NCBI GenBank assembly: GCA_005878415.1
Contig: VBMM01000112.1
Coordinates: 1-6,803 of the forward strand
Reading direction: 5' to 3'
DNA from: Methanobacteriota archaeon
GTDB lineage: Archaea > Thermoplasmatota > Thermoplasmata > RBG-16-68-12
Length of the DNA stretch: 6,803 bases
This document shows, one piece after another, positions 1 through 4,909 of this stretch (position 1 is its first letter; each line of letters opens with the position of its first letter). The position numbers and the translations under genes are program-made. Under the pieces are notes generated by a model. The model did no database searches. It had not been told where the DNA came from and saw only the letters and a list, made by a program, of their open reading frames with translations.

Positions 1-514
1 CGGCGAGGGACTGGAAAGCCGTCTCGACGTTGACGCCCGTCTTGGCGGAGGTGAAATGGAAGGGACTGTCGTACGCGCGGGCCGCCTGGACCATCTCGTC
101 CTCCGTGATTTGCGCCTGGTCCTTCAGGTCGACCTTGTTCCCCAGGAATTCGATCGGGATCTTCCCCGTGACGCTGTAGACGCCTTCGATCCAGTCGTCG
201 AGATCATCGAGCGTCTTCCTCCGGGTGACATCACACACCGCGAGGATCCCCCGGGCGCCGTAGAAGTACGCTTCCTTGAGGAGTTCCCGGAACCCTTTCT
301 GACCCATGATGTCCCAGATCGTCATGTCGATCTTGAGCTCGCCCGCGCCTTCGGGCACCGAGGACGTGAGTTCCTTCTTCGAGACCTTCGTGCCGAGCGT
401 CTGGATGTACTTGTCATCGAAGTTGTCCAAGACGAACCGGCGGATGAGCGACGTCTTCCCAACGGCCGCCTCGCCGACGAGGCACACCTTCACTTTCATC
501 CGCTTTACTTCCAT
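1..514 (-). CDS. Ras/Rab-like small GTPase (partial, C-terminus beyond left edge)
   Basis: Reading the minus strand from an ATG at 514 gives 171 residues before the window ends. The GTP-binding motifs appear in order: P-loop GEAAVGKTS (residues 14-22), a switch I region with a TLGTK stretch (39-43), G3 as WDIMGQ (67-72) with the Gln that matches the catalytic Ras Gln61, G4 as NKVD (126-129), and G5 as TSAK (155-158). This is a complete-looking Ras-superfamily fold up to the last helix, so probably only a short tail is missing. Whether the tail has a lipid-attachment Cys cannot be seen. Substrate and partners are unknown; Rab-like GTPases of this kind occur in several archaeal groups, including Thermoplasmatota and Asgard archaea. 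A second in-frame ATG at 499 (MKVKVCLVG) is a possible start. I prefer 514 because it lies about 18 nt from the predicted transcription start. The gene is transcribed away from the ribosomal cluster, so it is not part of that operon. Confidence 0.9.
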   Translation of the reverse strand, partial: MEVKRMKVKVCLVGEAAVGKTSLIRRFVLDNFDDKYIQTLGTKVSKKELTSSVPEGAGELKIDMTIWDIMGQKGFRELLKEAYFYGARGILAVCDVTRRKTLDDLDDWIEGVYSVTGKIPIEFLGNKVDLKDQAQITEDEMVQAARAYDSPFHFTSAKTGVNVETAFQSLA

Positions 515-554
515 GAAAGACCGCCGCGCGACGTGGCATAGCCAGGGAGACCCG

Positions 555-569
555 CTTAAAAGTTATGGG
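555..569 (-). promoter_or_regulatory. Candidate archaeal promoter (TATA-like box) for the GTPase gene
   Basis: On the minus strand the stretch CATAACTTTTAAG includes an A/T-rich core (CTTTTAAG, 562-555) with A-rich bases just upstream that could serve as BRE. It is the most A/T-rich site in this GC-rich region. A TATA centre near 558 predicts transcription starting around 532, which leaves a leader of about 18 nt before the ATG at 514. No Shine-Dalgarno is visible before that ATG. Match to the consensus is moderate. Confidence 0.45.
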
Positions 570-640
570 AATGTTATCAGCCCCGATACGCCGAGGCCGC
601 GCCTGCCACCGCCCGGGCCGCGGCCGCGAGCGCTCGAAAT

Positions 641-656
641 GAGAAAGCGTATGTAT
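641..656 (+). promoter_or_regulatory. Candidate BRE/TATA promoter of the small acidic protein gene
   Basis: GAGAAAG (641-647) resembles a purine-rich BRE and is followed by GTATGTAT (649-656), a weak TATA-like box. The predicted start of transcription, about 26 nt downstream of the box centre, is near 679. That gives a leader of about 11 nt before the ATG at 690 and argues against the upstream ATG at 639. Copies of a CGAGCGCT motif lie on both sides (627-634 and 661-668). Confidence 0.35.
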
Positions 657-689
657 CCTCCGAGCGCTGAAGGTCCCGAAGGCGCGGCG

Positions 690-857
690 ATGTGCGACGA
701 ATACTACGACGCCCGCATGCGGGCGTTCTGGCGGGCGCTCGAAGAGGAAAAATCGGACGAAGAGCTCGAGGCGGCCGAGGACGATCCGATCGTCAAGCCG
801 ATCACCCTCGAGACCTTGGAACCGCCGAAGGCGAAGCCCAAGGCGCTCCTCCACTGA
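690..857 (+). CDS. Small acidic protein of unknown function (55 aa)
   Basis: I do not recognise a named family. From the ATG at 690 the protein begins MCDEYYDARMRAFWRALEEE, continues through a Glu/Asp-rich stretch (EKSDEELEAAEDD) and ends in a Pro/Lys-rich tail (EPPKAKPKALLH). The first 30 residues are probably one amphipathic helix rich in aromatic and charged residues; the tail looks disordered. There is no signal peptide or membrane segment, and the single Cys at position 2 gives no metal site. An in-frame ATG at 639 would add 17 residues, but these are Pro/Gly-rich, and that ATG lies upstream of the TATA-like box, so the later start is preferred. The gene sits alone between the divergent GTPase gene and the promoter of the ribosomal cluster, on the same strand as the cluster and separated from uL3 by 248 nt. 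Codon choice matches the neighbours, which supports real coding. Confidence 0.7.
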   Translation: MCDEYYDARMRAFWRALEEEKSDEELEAAEDDPIVKPITLETLEPPKAKPKALLH

Positions 858-894
858 ATCCCTCCGGCGTCCGATCGGTCGATGGTTTCCTCCA

Positions 895-913
895 GAGAAC
901 GCACGGCGTTCTC
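895..913. repeat. Perfect 8-bp inverted repeat abutting the ribosomal-operon BRE
   Basis: GAGAACGC (895-902) and GCGTTCTC (906-913) are exact inverse complements separated by ACG. The right arm ends where the BRE begins. It could be a transcription-factor site, an RNA hairpin at the end of the upstream small-gene transcript, or both. No T-run follows, so a canonical archaeal terminator is not supported. Confidence 0.6.
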
Positions 914-928
914 CAAAGAATTAAATAG
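913..928 (+). promoter_or_regulatory. BRE/TATA promoter of the ribosomal-protein operon
   Basis: CCAAAGAA (913-920) is a good BRE-like purine/A stretch and runs straight into TTAAATAG (921-928), a near-consensus archaeal TATA box. This is the clearest promoter in the window and stands out against the GC-rich surroundings. A TATA centre at about 924-925 predicts transcription starting around 951. That is 155 nt before the uL3 start codon, an unusually long leader for an archaeal gene. No other comparable promoter was seen inside the tightly packed cluster downstream, so this one probably drives all eleven genes. Confidence 0.75.
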
Positions 929-940
929 ACCCCCTCCATA

Positions 941-972
941 GGGAGCGCTCAGCGCGCCGACCACACGCTCCC
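941..972. repeat. Inverted repeat spanning the predicted transcription start, containing GAGCGCTC
   Basis: GGGAGCG (941-947) and CGCTCCC (966-972) are exact inverse complements around an 18-nt spacer. Inside the left part lies the 8-bp palindrome GAGCGCTC (943-950), directly upstream of the predicted start near 951. Because the left arm should lie before the start site, an RNA hairpin is less likely than a DNA-level operator. This is inferred from position only. Confidence 0.45.
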
Positions 973-1105
973 GGGCAATCCCTCGCGGATCCCGGCAATG
1001 CGGGCCCGTTTGTTCTGGGTCCGCAGGCAGCGTCACGGTGGCGCGGCAACGGCTCGCGTCTCGCAGCACGCGACGAGAGATCACTCTCTCCGGAGGAGTG
1101 GCGCA
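951..1105 (+). promoter_or_regulatory. Long, hairpin-rich 5' leader of the ribosomal operon
   Basis: Between the predicted transcription start and the uL3 GTG there is no supported gene. Two hairpins lie side by side at its 3' end: TCGCGT (1054-1059) pairs with ACGCGA (1068-1073) around an 8-nt loop, and GAGAGA (1075-1080) pairs with TCTCTC (1085-1090) around the tetraloop TCAC. The second ends one base before the Shine-Dalgarno at 1092-1098. A near-direct repeat, CCGGGCAAT (971-979) and CCCGGCAAT (991-999), lies further upstream. Such a leader could bind a ribosomal protein for feedback control, as bacterial S10 and archaeal L1 operon leaders do, but that is inference. Confidence 0.4.
1092..1098 (+). 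promoter_or_regulatory. Shine-Dalgarno of uL3, fixing the GTG start
   Basis: GGAGGAG ends 7 nt before the GTG at 1106. It is the only strong ribosome-binding site in the leader and selects GTG 1106 over the in-frame ATG at 998, which has none. Confidence 0.85.
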
Positions 1106-2110
1106 GTGCCCAAGGAGCACCGACCCCGACACGGATCGATGGGCTTTTCGCCCCGTAAGCGGAGCGAGAGCCCGATTCCTCATTTCTCGAGCTGGCCCGA
1201 AATCGATGGCGGGGCCCCGAAAGTCCAGGGCTTCGCGGGATACAAGGCCGGCATGACCCACGCGATCGTGATCGACTATCGACCGACGTCGACGACCTCG
1301 GGGCAAGAAGTGCAGGTGCCCGTCACGGTCGTCGAGGTGCCGCCGATGCGTGTCGCAGGCGTGCGCCTGTACCGCCGGGTCCCGGAGGGCCTGAAGACGG
1401 TCACCGAGGTCTGGAGCCCGCGGCTCGACAAGGAACTGAAGCGGGTCTTCCCCATTCCGAAGGACTACGACGCGGACGACGCGTGGAAGAAGGCGAATCC
1501 CGCCGAAGTGGACGACGTCCGACTGATTACGTTCACGCAACCCGCGCTGGTCTCCGGCGTCCCGAAGAAGAAGCCGGACCTCATGGAGAACCGCGTGGCC
1601 GGCGGTTCCGTCGAGGACCGCGTCAAGTATGCGAAGGGCCTGCTCGGAAAGGAGATTCCTGTGACCGAATTCTGCCGCGAGGGCTCGATGGTCGACGTCG
1701 CGGCGATCACGAAGGGCAAGGGATGGCAGGGCCATCACACGCGTTGGGGCACCCGCCTCCTGAGCCACAAGAACTCGAAGCACCGCCGGAACATCGGGAC
1801 GCTCGGAAACTTCCAGCCCGGGTACGTGCGGCCGACCGTGCCGCAGGGCGGCCAGTTCGGGTACCACCAGCGGACCGAGTACAACAAGCGGATCCTGAAG
1901 ATCGGCGAGAAGGGCGACGACATTACGCCGAACGGCGGCTTCCTCCACTACGGCTTGGTGCGGAATCCGTACGTGCTCCTTCACGGCTCGATCCCGGGTC
2001 CGACGAAGCGGTTGATCCGCTTCCGGGACGCGGCCCGCGTGGGCTACGTCAAGCTCGAGAAGTCGCCCGAGCTGACGTACGTCTCCCGAGAAGCGAAGCA
2101 GGGGGTGTGA
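1106..2110 (+). CDS. rpl3: Large-subunit ribosomal protein uL3 (L3)
   Basis: The 334-residue product is full length for archaeal L3. The N-terminus (KEHRPRHGSMGFSPRKR, residues 3-19) is the typical archaeal/eukaryal basic arm. The barrel begins with GFAGYKAGMTH (42-52). The central extension that reaches toward the peptidyl-transferase centre is intact, with TKGKGWQGHHTRWGTR (202-217), HKNSKHRR (221-228), and VPQGGQFGYHQRTEYNKR (245-262). L3 binds 23S rRNA early in assembly and supports peptidyl-transferase and factor-binding functions. The start is GTG, chosen from the Shine-Dalgarno 7 nt upstream and from the conserved N-terminus; the frame stays open upstream to an ATG at 998, but that 36-residue extension resembles nothing in the family. 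It is the first gene of the operon, preceded by a long leader, and ends 6 nt before uL4. Confidence 0.97.
   Translation: MPKEHRPRHGSMGFSPRKRSESPIPHFSSWPEIDGGAPKVQGFAGYKAGMTHAIVIDYRPTSTTSGQEVQVPVTVVEVPPMRVAGVRLYRRVPEGLKTVTEVWSPRLDKELKRVFPIPKDYDADDAWKKANPAEVDDVRLITFTQPALVSGVPKKKPDLMENRVAGGSVEDRVKYAKGLLGKEIPVTEFCREGSMVDVAAITKGKGWQGHHTRWGTRLLSHKNSKHRRNIGTLGNFQPGYVRPTVPQGGQFGYHQRTEYNKRILKIGEKGDDITPNGGFLHYGLVRNPYVLLHGSIPGPTKRLIRFRDAARVGYVKLEKSPELTYVSREAKQGV
2100..2107 (+). promoter_or_regulatory. Shine-Dalgarno supporting the TTG start of uL4
   Basis: AGGGGGTG differs from AGGAGGTG by one base and lies 9 nt before the TTG at 2117, inside the last codons of uL3. It makes the rare TTG the best start for uL4, since no other start with a ribosome-binding site precedes the conserved domain. 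Confidence 0.6.
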
Positions 2111-2116
2111 CCGGCT

Positions 2117-2986
2117 TTGGCGGATCCCGAAGACACGAAGGAGTCGGCCGCGGAATCTGCCGAGGAGAAGGGAGCGCCGAAGCGGCGCGTTCGCGCGAAG
2201 AAGCCCGCCAAGGCGACCAAGGCAACCAAGGCGGCCAAGGCGACGAAGGCGGAGAAGGAGCCGAAGCCCAAGGAGAAGAAGACCGAGAGACCCGCGCTGA
2301 CGGCGGGCCAGGTCCACGTGTACTCCCTCGACGGCGACGTCCTGAAGAGCGTCGAGTTGCCCCCGGTGTTCCGATCGGAAGTCCGCACGGACCTCATCCG
2401 ACGCGCGGTGACCTCCGCGCAGGCGAACCGCCGCCAGCCGTACGGGTCGTCCTTGACGGCGGGCACGCGGCATTCCGTCCGGTGGTCTGGGAAAGGCCAC
2501 GGCGTTTCGCGGGTCCCACGGATCCGCGGGACGATGATCGGAGCCCAGGCTCCCGGGACCGTCGGCGGGCGTCGCGCGCACCCGCCTCGGATCCAGGCCA
2601 TCTGGGCGAAGAAGATTAACGAGCACGAGCGGCGGCTCGCTCGCAACGCGGCCCTCGCCGCCGTCCGGGACCCGTCGCTCGTCTCGTCGAGGGGCCACCG
2701 GTTCGACGAGGACCTGAGTCTCCCGGTGATCGTCGAAGACGGCATCGAGGCCGTCGACCTGGACAACCGCGCGACCCGCGAAGGCCTCCGCATCCTGAAT
2801 CGCCTCGGCGTGATCGCCGACGTCGATCGCGCGAAGGACGGCCGTCACATCCGAGCCGGTCGCGGGAAGATGCGCGGTCGGCGGTACCGCCAACCGCGGA
2901 GCCTGCTCATCGTGGTCAAGGAGGCGGACAAGGTGCGCCGGTTCAGCGAGGGCGCGCTCGAGGTCCTGCGGAGCTGGATCCCATGA
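2117..2986 (+). CDS. rpl4: Large-subunit ribosomal protein uL4 (L4) with Lys/Ala-rich N-terminal extension
   Basis: The product has 289 residues. The conserved L4 domain starts near residue 67 with VHVYSLDGDVLKSVELPPVF. The internal basic loop that lines the exit tunnel follows, including WSGKGHGVSRVPRIRG, AQAPGTVGGRRAHPP and the helix IWAKKINEHERRLARNAALA. The C-terminal part has EDGIEAVDLDNR and IVVKEADKVRRFSEGALEV. L4 contacts 23S rRNA and, with uL22, narrows the tunnel. Before the core lie about 64 extra residues: an acidic start (MADPEDTKESAAESAEEKG) and then a Lys/Ala/Thr/Pro stretch encoded partly by a 9-nt tandem repeat. The start is TTG, supported by the Shine-Dalgarno at 2100-2107. 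A GTG at the VYSLDG boundary is an alternative but has no ribosome-binding site. The gene overlaps uL23 by 4 nt (ATGA). Confidence 0.95.
   Translation: MADPEDTKESAAESAEEKGAPKRRVRAKKPAKATKATKAAKATKAEKEPKPKEKKTERPALTAGQVHVYSLDGDVLKSVELPPVFRSEVRTDLIRRAVTSAQANRRQPYGSSLTAGTRHSVRWSGKGHGVSRVPRIRGTMIGAQAPGTVGGRRAHPPRIQAIWAKKINEHERRLARNAALAAVRDPSLVSSRGHRFDEDLSLPVIVEDGIEAVDLDNRATREGLRILNRLGVIADVDRAKDGRHIRAGRGKMRGRRYRQPRSLLIVVKEADKVRRFSEGALEVLRSWIP
2210..2254 (+). repeat. Imperfect 9-nt tandem repeat in the uL4 extension
   Basis: Five consecutive units of AAGGCNRNN (AAGGCGACC, AAGGCAACC, AAGGCGGCC, AAGGCGACG, AAGGCGGAG) encode Lys-Ala-Thr/Ala/Glu triplets at residues 32-46 of uL4. Because the unit is a multiple of three, copy number can change without breaking the frame. 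The peptide resembles Lys/Ala-rich tails of nucleic-acid-binding proteins such as histone H1. Confidence 0.85.
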
Positions 2987-3264
2987 AGCCGCACGACATC
3001 CTCCTGCATCCCTACGTCACGGAAAAATCGCTCAACATGCTGCAAGGCACCCCCGCGCAGAATCTGAAAGACGGGAACCGCCTCGAGTTCCTCGTGCGGC
3101 GGGAGGCGACCCGGGCCGAGGTCAAGAAAGCGTTCGAGGACCTGTTCCAGGTGAAGGTCGCGAAAGTCAACACGTTCGTCCGGAAGGACGGCAAGCACGC
3201 AATCATCAAGCTCAAGCCGGAATTCTCCGCGGAAGAGATCGGCATGCGCATCGGGGTATTTTGA
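2983..3264 (+). CDS. rpl23: Large-subunit ribosomal protein uL23 (L23)
   Basis: This 93-residue protein carries the usual L23 signature: the N-terminal HPYVTEKS (residues 9-16), the core LEFLVRREATRAEVKKAFED followed by FQVKVAKVNT, and the C-terminal GKHAIIKLKPEFSAEEIG. L23 sits at the polypeptide exit of the tunnel, where signal recognition particle and other nascent-chain factors dock. It is slightly longer than many archaeal homologues (commonly 80-90 residues); the extra residues are a Gln/Asn-containing loop (GTPAQNLKDGN) between the first helix and strand. The ATG overlaps the uL4 stop as ATGA, and GGAG at 2970-2973 lies 9 nt upstream, so translation is probably coupled to uL4. The stop overlaps the uL2 start by one base. 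Confidence 0.97.
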   Translation: MKPHDILLHPYVTEKSLNMLQGTPAQNLKDGNRLEFLVRREATRAEVKKAFEDLFQVKVAKVNTFVRKDGKHAIIKLKPEFSAEEIGMRIGVF

Positions 3265-3977
3265 TGGGCAAGAACCTCCGCTCGCAGCGCCGCGGCCGCG
3301 GCACGTCCCCGACGTACCGATCGCCGAGCCATCGACATCCCGGACCGGTCGCGCATCCCCGCCTCCCCGGCGCAGGCGTGGTGACGGACATCTTCCAGGC
3401 GCCCGGCCACACGGCGCCCCTCGCCCGCGTGCGGTTCGGCGGTCAGGAAGTGCTCATGATCGCGTGCGACGGGCTATCCGTGGGACAGCGGGTCACCCAC
3501 GGCGCCCCGAACATCGACCGCGGGAATACGTTGCCCTTGAAGGACATCCCGGAGGGAACCCTCGTCTACAACATCGAGGCGAGGCCCGGAGACGGCGGCC
3601 GCTTCGTCCGCGCCGCCGGCACCCAGGCGGTCGTGGTGAGCCACGGTGAGCGCACGGTCGTGCAGCTCCCGTCCGGTCAGTTCCACTCGTTCCACCGGGA
3701 GTGCCGCGCGACGATCGGCGCGGTCGCGGGCGCGGGCCGCGGCGACAAGCCCTTCACGAAGGCGGGGAAGAAGTGGTTCTCGTACCGTTCCTTCAGCAAG
3801 GCGATGTTCAACGTCCGCGGGGTCGCGATGAACCCGGTCGACCATCCCCACGGCGGCGGTTCCCACCAGCACGTCGGAAAGCCGTCGACGGTGGGCTATG
3901 ATGCTCCTCCCGGTCGCAAGGTGGGCCGGATGTCGCCGCAGCCGAAGCGGATCAAAGCAAAACGACGGAGGACCTGA
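3264..3977 (+). CDS. rpl2: Large-subunit ribosomal protein uL2 (L2)
   Basis: The 237-residue product matches the usual archaeal L2 length. It has the basic N-terminal arm MGKNLRSQRRGRGTSP, the two central beta domains (for example HPRLPGAGVVTDIF and LVYNIEARPGDGGRFVRAAG), and the C-terminal loop VRGVAMNPVDHPHGGGSHQH (residues 184-203), followed by APPGRKVG and a Lys/Arg tail. The HPHGGG loop reaches the peptidyl-transferase region and contains the conserved His long discussed for bacterial L2. L2 is a primary 23S rRNA binder and forms an intersubunit bridge. The ATG shares its A with the uL23 TGA stop, so coupling by re-initiation is likely; the only nearby Shine-Dalgarno-like sequence is a weak GGGGT at 3253-3257. 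An in-frame TTG one codon earlier is not needed. uS19 begins 2 nt downstream. Confidence 0.98.
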   Translation: MGKNLRSQRRGRGTSPTYRSPSHRHPGPVAHPRLPGAGVVTDIFQAPGHTAPLARVRFGGQEVLMIACDGLSVGQRVTHGAPNIDRGNTLPLKDIPEGTLVYNIEARPGDGGRFVRAAGTQAVVVSHGERTVVQLPSGQFHSFHRECRATIGAVAGAGRGDKPFTKAGKKWFSYRSFSKAMFNVRGVAMNPVDHPHGGGSHQHVGKPSTVGYDAPPGRKVGRMSPQPKRIKAKRRRT

Positions 3978-3979
3978 CG

Positions 3980-4444
3980 ATGGCAAAGAAGATGGGCGGC
4001 CTGGCGAAGGCGGCGCGACGGAAGCTGCGGAAGCGCGCGGGGCTCGTCGAGACCCGCCGCAAGAAGGAGTTCACGTACCGCGGGTACACGCTCGACGAGA
4101 TGAAGGCGATGACCCTCGAAGAGATCATCGAGCTGCTGCCGGCGCGTCCGCGGCGCTCGTTCATGCGTGGGATCGACGAGGAACGCCTCACCTTCATCGA
4201 GAAGCTGCGTGCCAACGGGACGGAGGATGCGGTGCGCACTCACTGCCGGGACGTGCCGATCCTGCCGGACTTCATCGGGAAGAAGGTCGCGATCCACAAC
4301 GGGAAGGAGTTCGTCACGGTCGAGATCAAACCGGAGATGATCGGACACTACATCGGCGAGTTCGCGATGACGCGCAGGCCCGTGGTCCACAGCGGCCCCG
4401 GCGTCGGCGCAACGCGATCGTCGAAGTTCATGCCGCTGAAATGA
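3980..4444 (+). CDS. rps19: Small-subunit ribosomal protein uS19 (S19)
   Basis: The 154-residue protein is of the longer archaeal/eukaryal S15e-like type rather than the short (about 90 aa) bacterial S19. The N-terminal part contains a basic helix and FTYRGYTLDEMKAMTLEE (31-48), then LLPARPRRSFMRG (52-64). The S19 core follows: HCRDVPILPDFIGKKVAIHN (88-107), VEIKPEMIGHYIGEFAMTRR (114-133) and HSGPGVGATRSSKFMPLK at the end. S19 lies in the head of the small subunit near the A site and contacts the large subunit. GGAGG at 3967-3971 lies 8 nt before the ATG and overlaps the end of uL2. The gene sits 2 nt after uL2, and its stop lies within an alternative overlapping start of uL22. Confidence 0.97.
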   Translation: MAKKMGGLAKAARRKLRKRAGLVETRRKKEFTYRGYTLDEMKAMTLEEIIELLPARPRRSFMRGIDEERLTFIEKLRANGTEDAVRTHCRDVPILPDFIGKKVAIHNGKEFVTVEIKPEMIGHYIGEFAMTRRPVVHSGPGVGATRSSKFMPLK

Positions 4445-4452
4445 GGGGACCT

Positions 4453-4908
4453 ATGACGAAGCTCGGGTACACGATGGAATACAAGATCGAGACGATGGCC
4501 CGAGCGTACGGCCGGGACATGCCCCTCGCCTGGAAGAAGTCCGTCGAACTCGCCCGGGCGCTCCGCGGCAAGACGGTCGACGGCGCCCGCGAGTACCTGG
4601 AGCGGGTGATCTCGCTGAAGCAGCCCGTCCCGATGAAGAAGTACAAGCGCTGGGTCGCTCACAAGTCCGGAATGGGCCCGGCCCGCTATCCCGTCAAAGC
4701 GGCGAAGGCGTTCCTCAAGGTGCTCGAGAGCGCGGTCTCGAACGCGGAGTTCACCGGCAAAGACGACCCCGACGCGATGGTGATCCGGGTGATCAACGCG
4801 CACAAAGGCTCGATCACGAAAGCGGTCCGGCCGCGGGCCTACGGCCGGAGCGGGCCGTGGAACCAGGACACGGTCAACCTCGAGATCGTGCTGGAAGAGG
4901 TGGCGTGA
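4453..4908 (+). CDS. rpl22: Large-subunit ribosomal protein uL22 (L22)
   Basis: From the ATG at 4453 the product has 151 residues, normal for archaeal L22. Recognisable parts are the N-terminal GYTMEYKIETMARAYGRDM, the helix AWKKSVELARALRGKTVDGA (26-45), the archaeal segment KKYKRWVAHKSGMGPARYPV (62-81), then AAKAFLKVLESAVSNAEF (83-100) and the tunnel hairpin with VRPRAYGRSGPW (125-136). L22 binds all domains of 23S rRNA, and its hairpin lines the exit tunnel with uL4. Two starts are possible. ATG 4453 has GAGG 6 nt upstream (4443-4446). ATG 4441 would add MRGP and overlap the uS19 stop as ATGA, but has no Shine-Dalgarno. I prefer 4453. uS3 starts one base after the stop. Confidence 0.95.
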   Translation: MTKLGYTMEYKIETMARAYGRDMPLAWKKSVELARALRGKTVDGAREYLERVISLKQPVPMKKYKRWVAHKSGMGPARYPVKAAKAFLKVLESAVSNAEFTGKDDPDAMVIRVINAHKGSITKAVRPRAYGRSGPWNQDTVNLEIVLEEVA

Positions 4909-4909
4909 C

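Noticed and set aside
56..541. A 161-codon plus-strand open frame opposite the GTPase
   Set aside because: The minus strand encodes all GTPase motifs here; the plus frame reads as an antisense shadow with no ribosome-binding site.
611..636. GC-rich palindromic cluster (GCCGCGGC, GCGGCCGC) as a replication or recombination site
   Set aside because: Short overlapping GC palindromes are common in such DNA and there are no repeats or partner genes to support an origin or attachment site. Only the CGAGCGCTCG part is kept as a candidate operator.
639..689. A 17-residue upstream start for the small acidic protein
   Set aside because: The ATG at 639 precedes the TATA-like box, so it would not be in the predicted transcript, and the added residues are Pro/Gly-rich without structure. 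It remains possible if transcription starts further upstream.
895..913. The inverted repeat as an intrinsic terminator of the small gene
   Set aside because: No T-run follows; the next bases are CAAAGAATTAAATAG, which form the next promoter. A role as an operator is at least as likely.
998..1105. N-terminal extension of uL3 from an in-frame ATG at 998
   Set aside because: There is no Shine-Dalgarno, the 36 extra residues do not resemble L3, and a strong GGAGGAG sits 7 nt before GTG 1106, where the conserved N-terminus begins.
858..1105. A tRNA, snoRNA-like or other known RNA gene in the gap before uL3
   Set aside because: No cloverleaf with a T-loop (GGTTCRANNCC) and no C/D box pair were found; only simple hairpins are visible.
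2210..2254. The 9-nt repeats as a CRISPR or mobile-element trace
   Set aside because: The units are contiguous, have no spacers and keep the uL4 reading frame, so they are a coding microrepeat.
1483..2619. A plus-strand open frame overlapping uL3 and uL4 in another frame
   Set aside because: The product is Arg/Gly/Pro-rich and arises from the +1 reading of GC-rich ribosomal genes.
704..2893. A 729-codon open frame on the minus strand opposite the small gene, uL3 and uL4
   Set aside because: Its translation is Arg/Leu/Val-rich and non-repeating with no family motifs, and it mirrors the wobble positions of well-supported genes. Long antisense frames are expected in GC-rich DNA.
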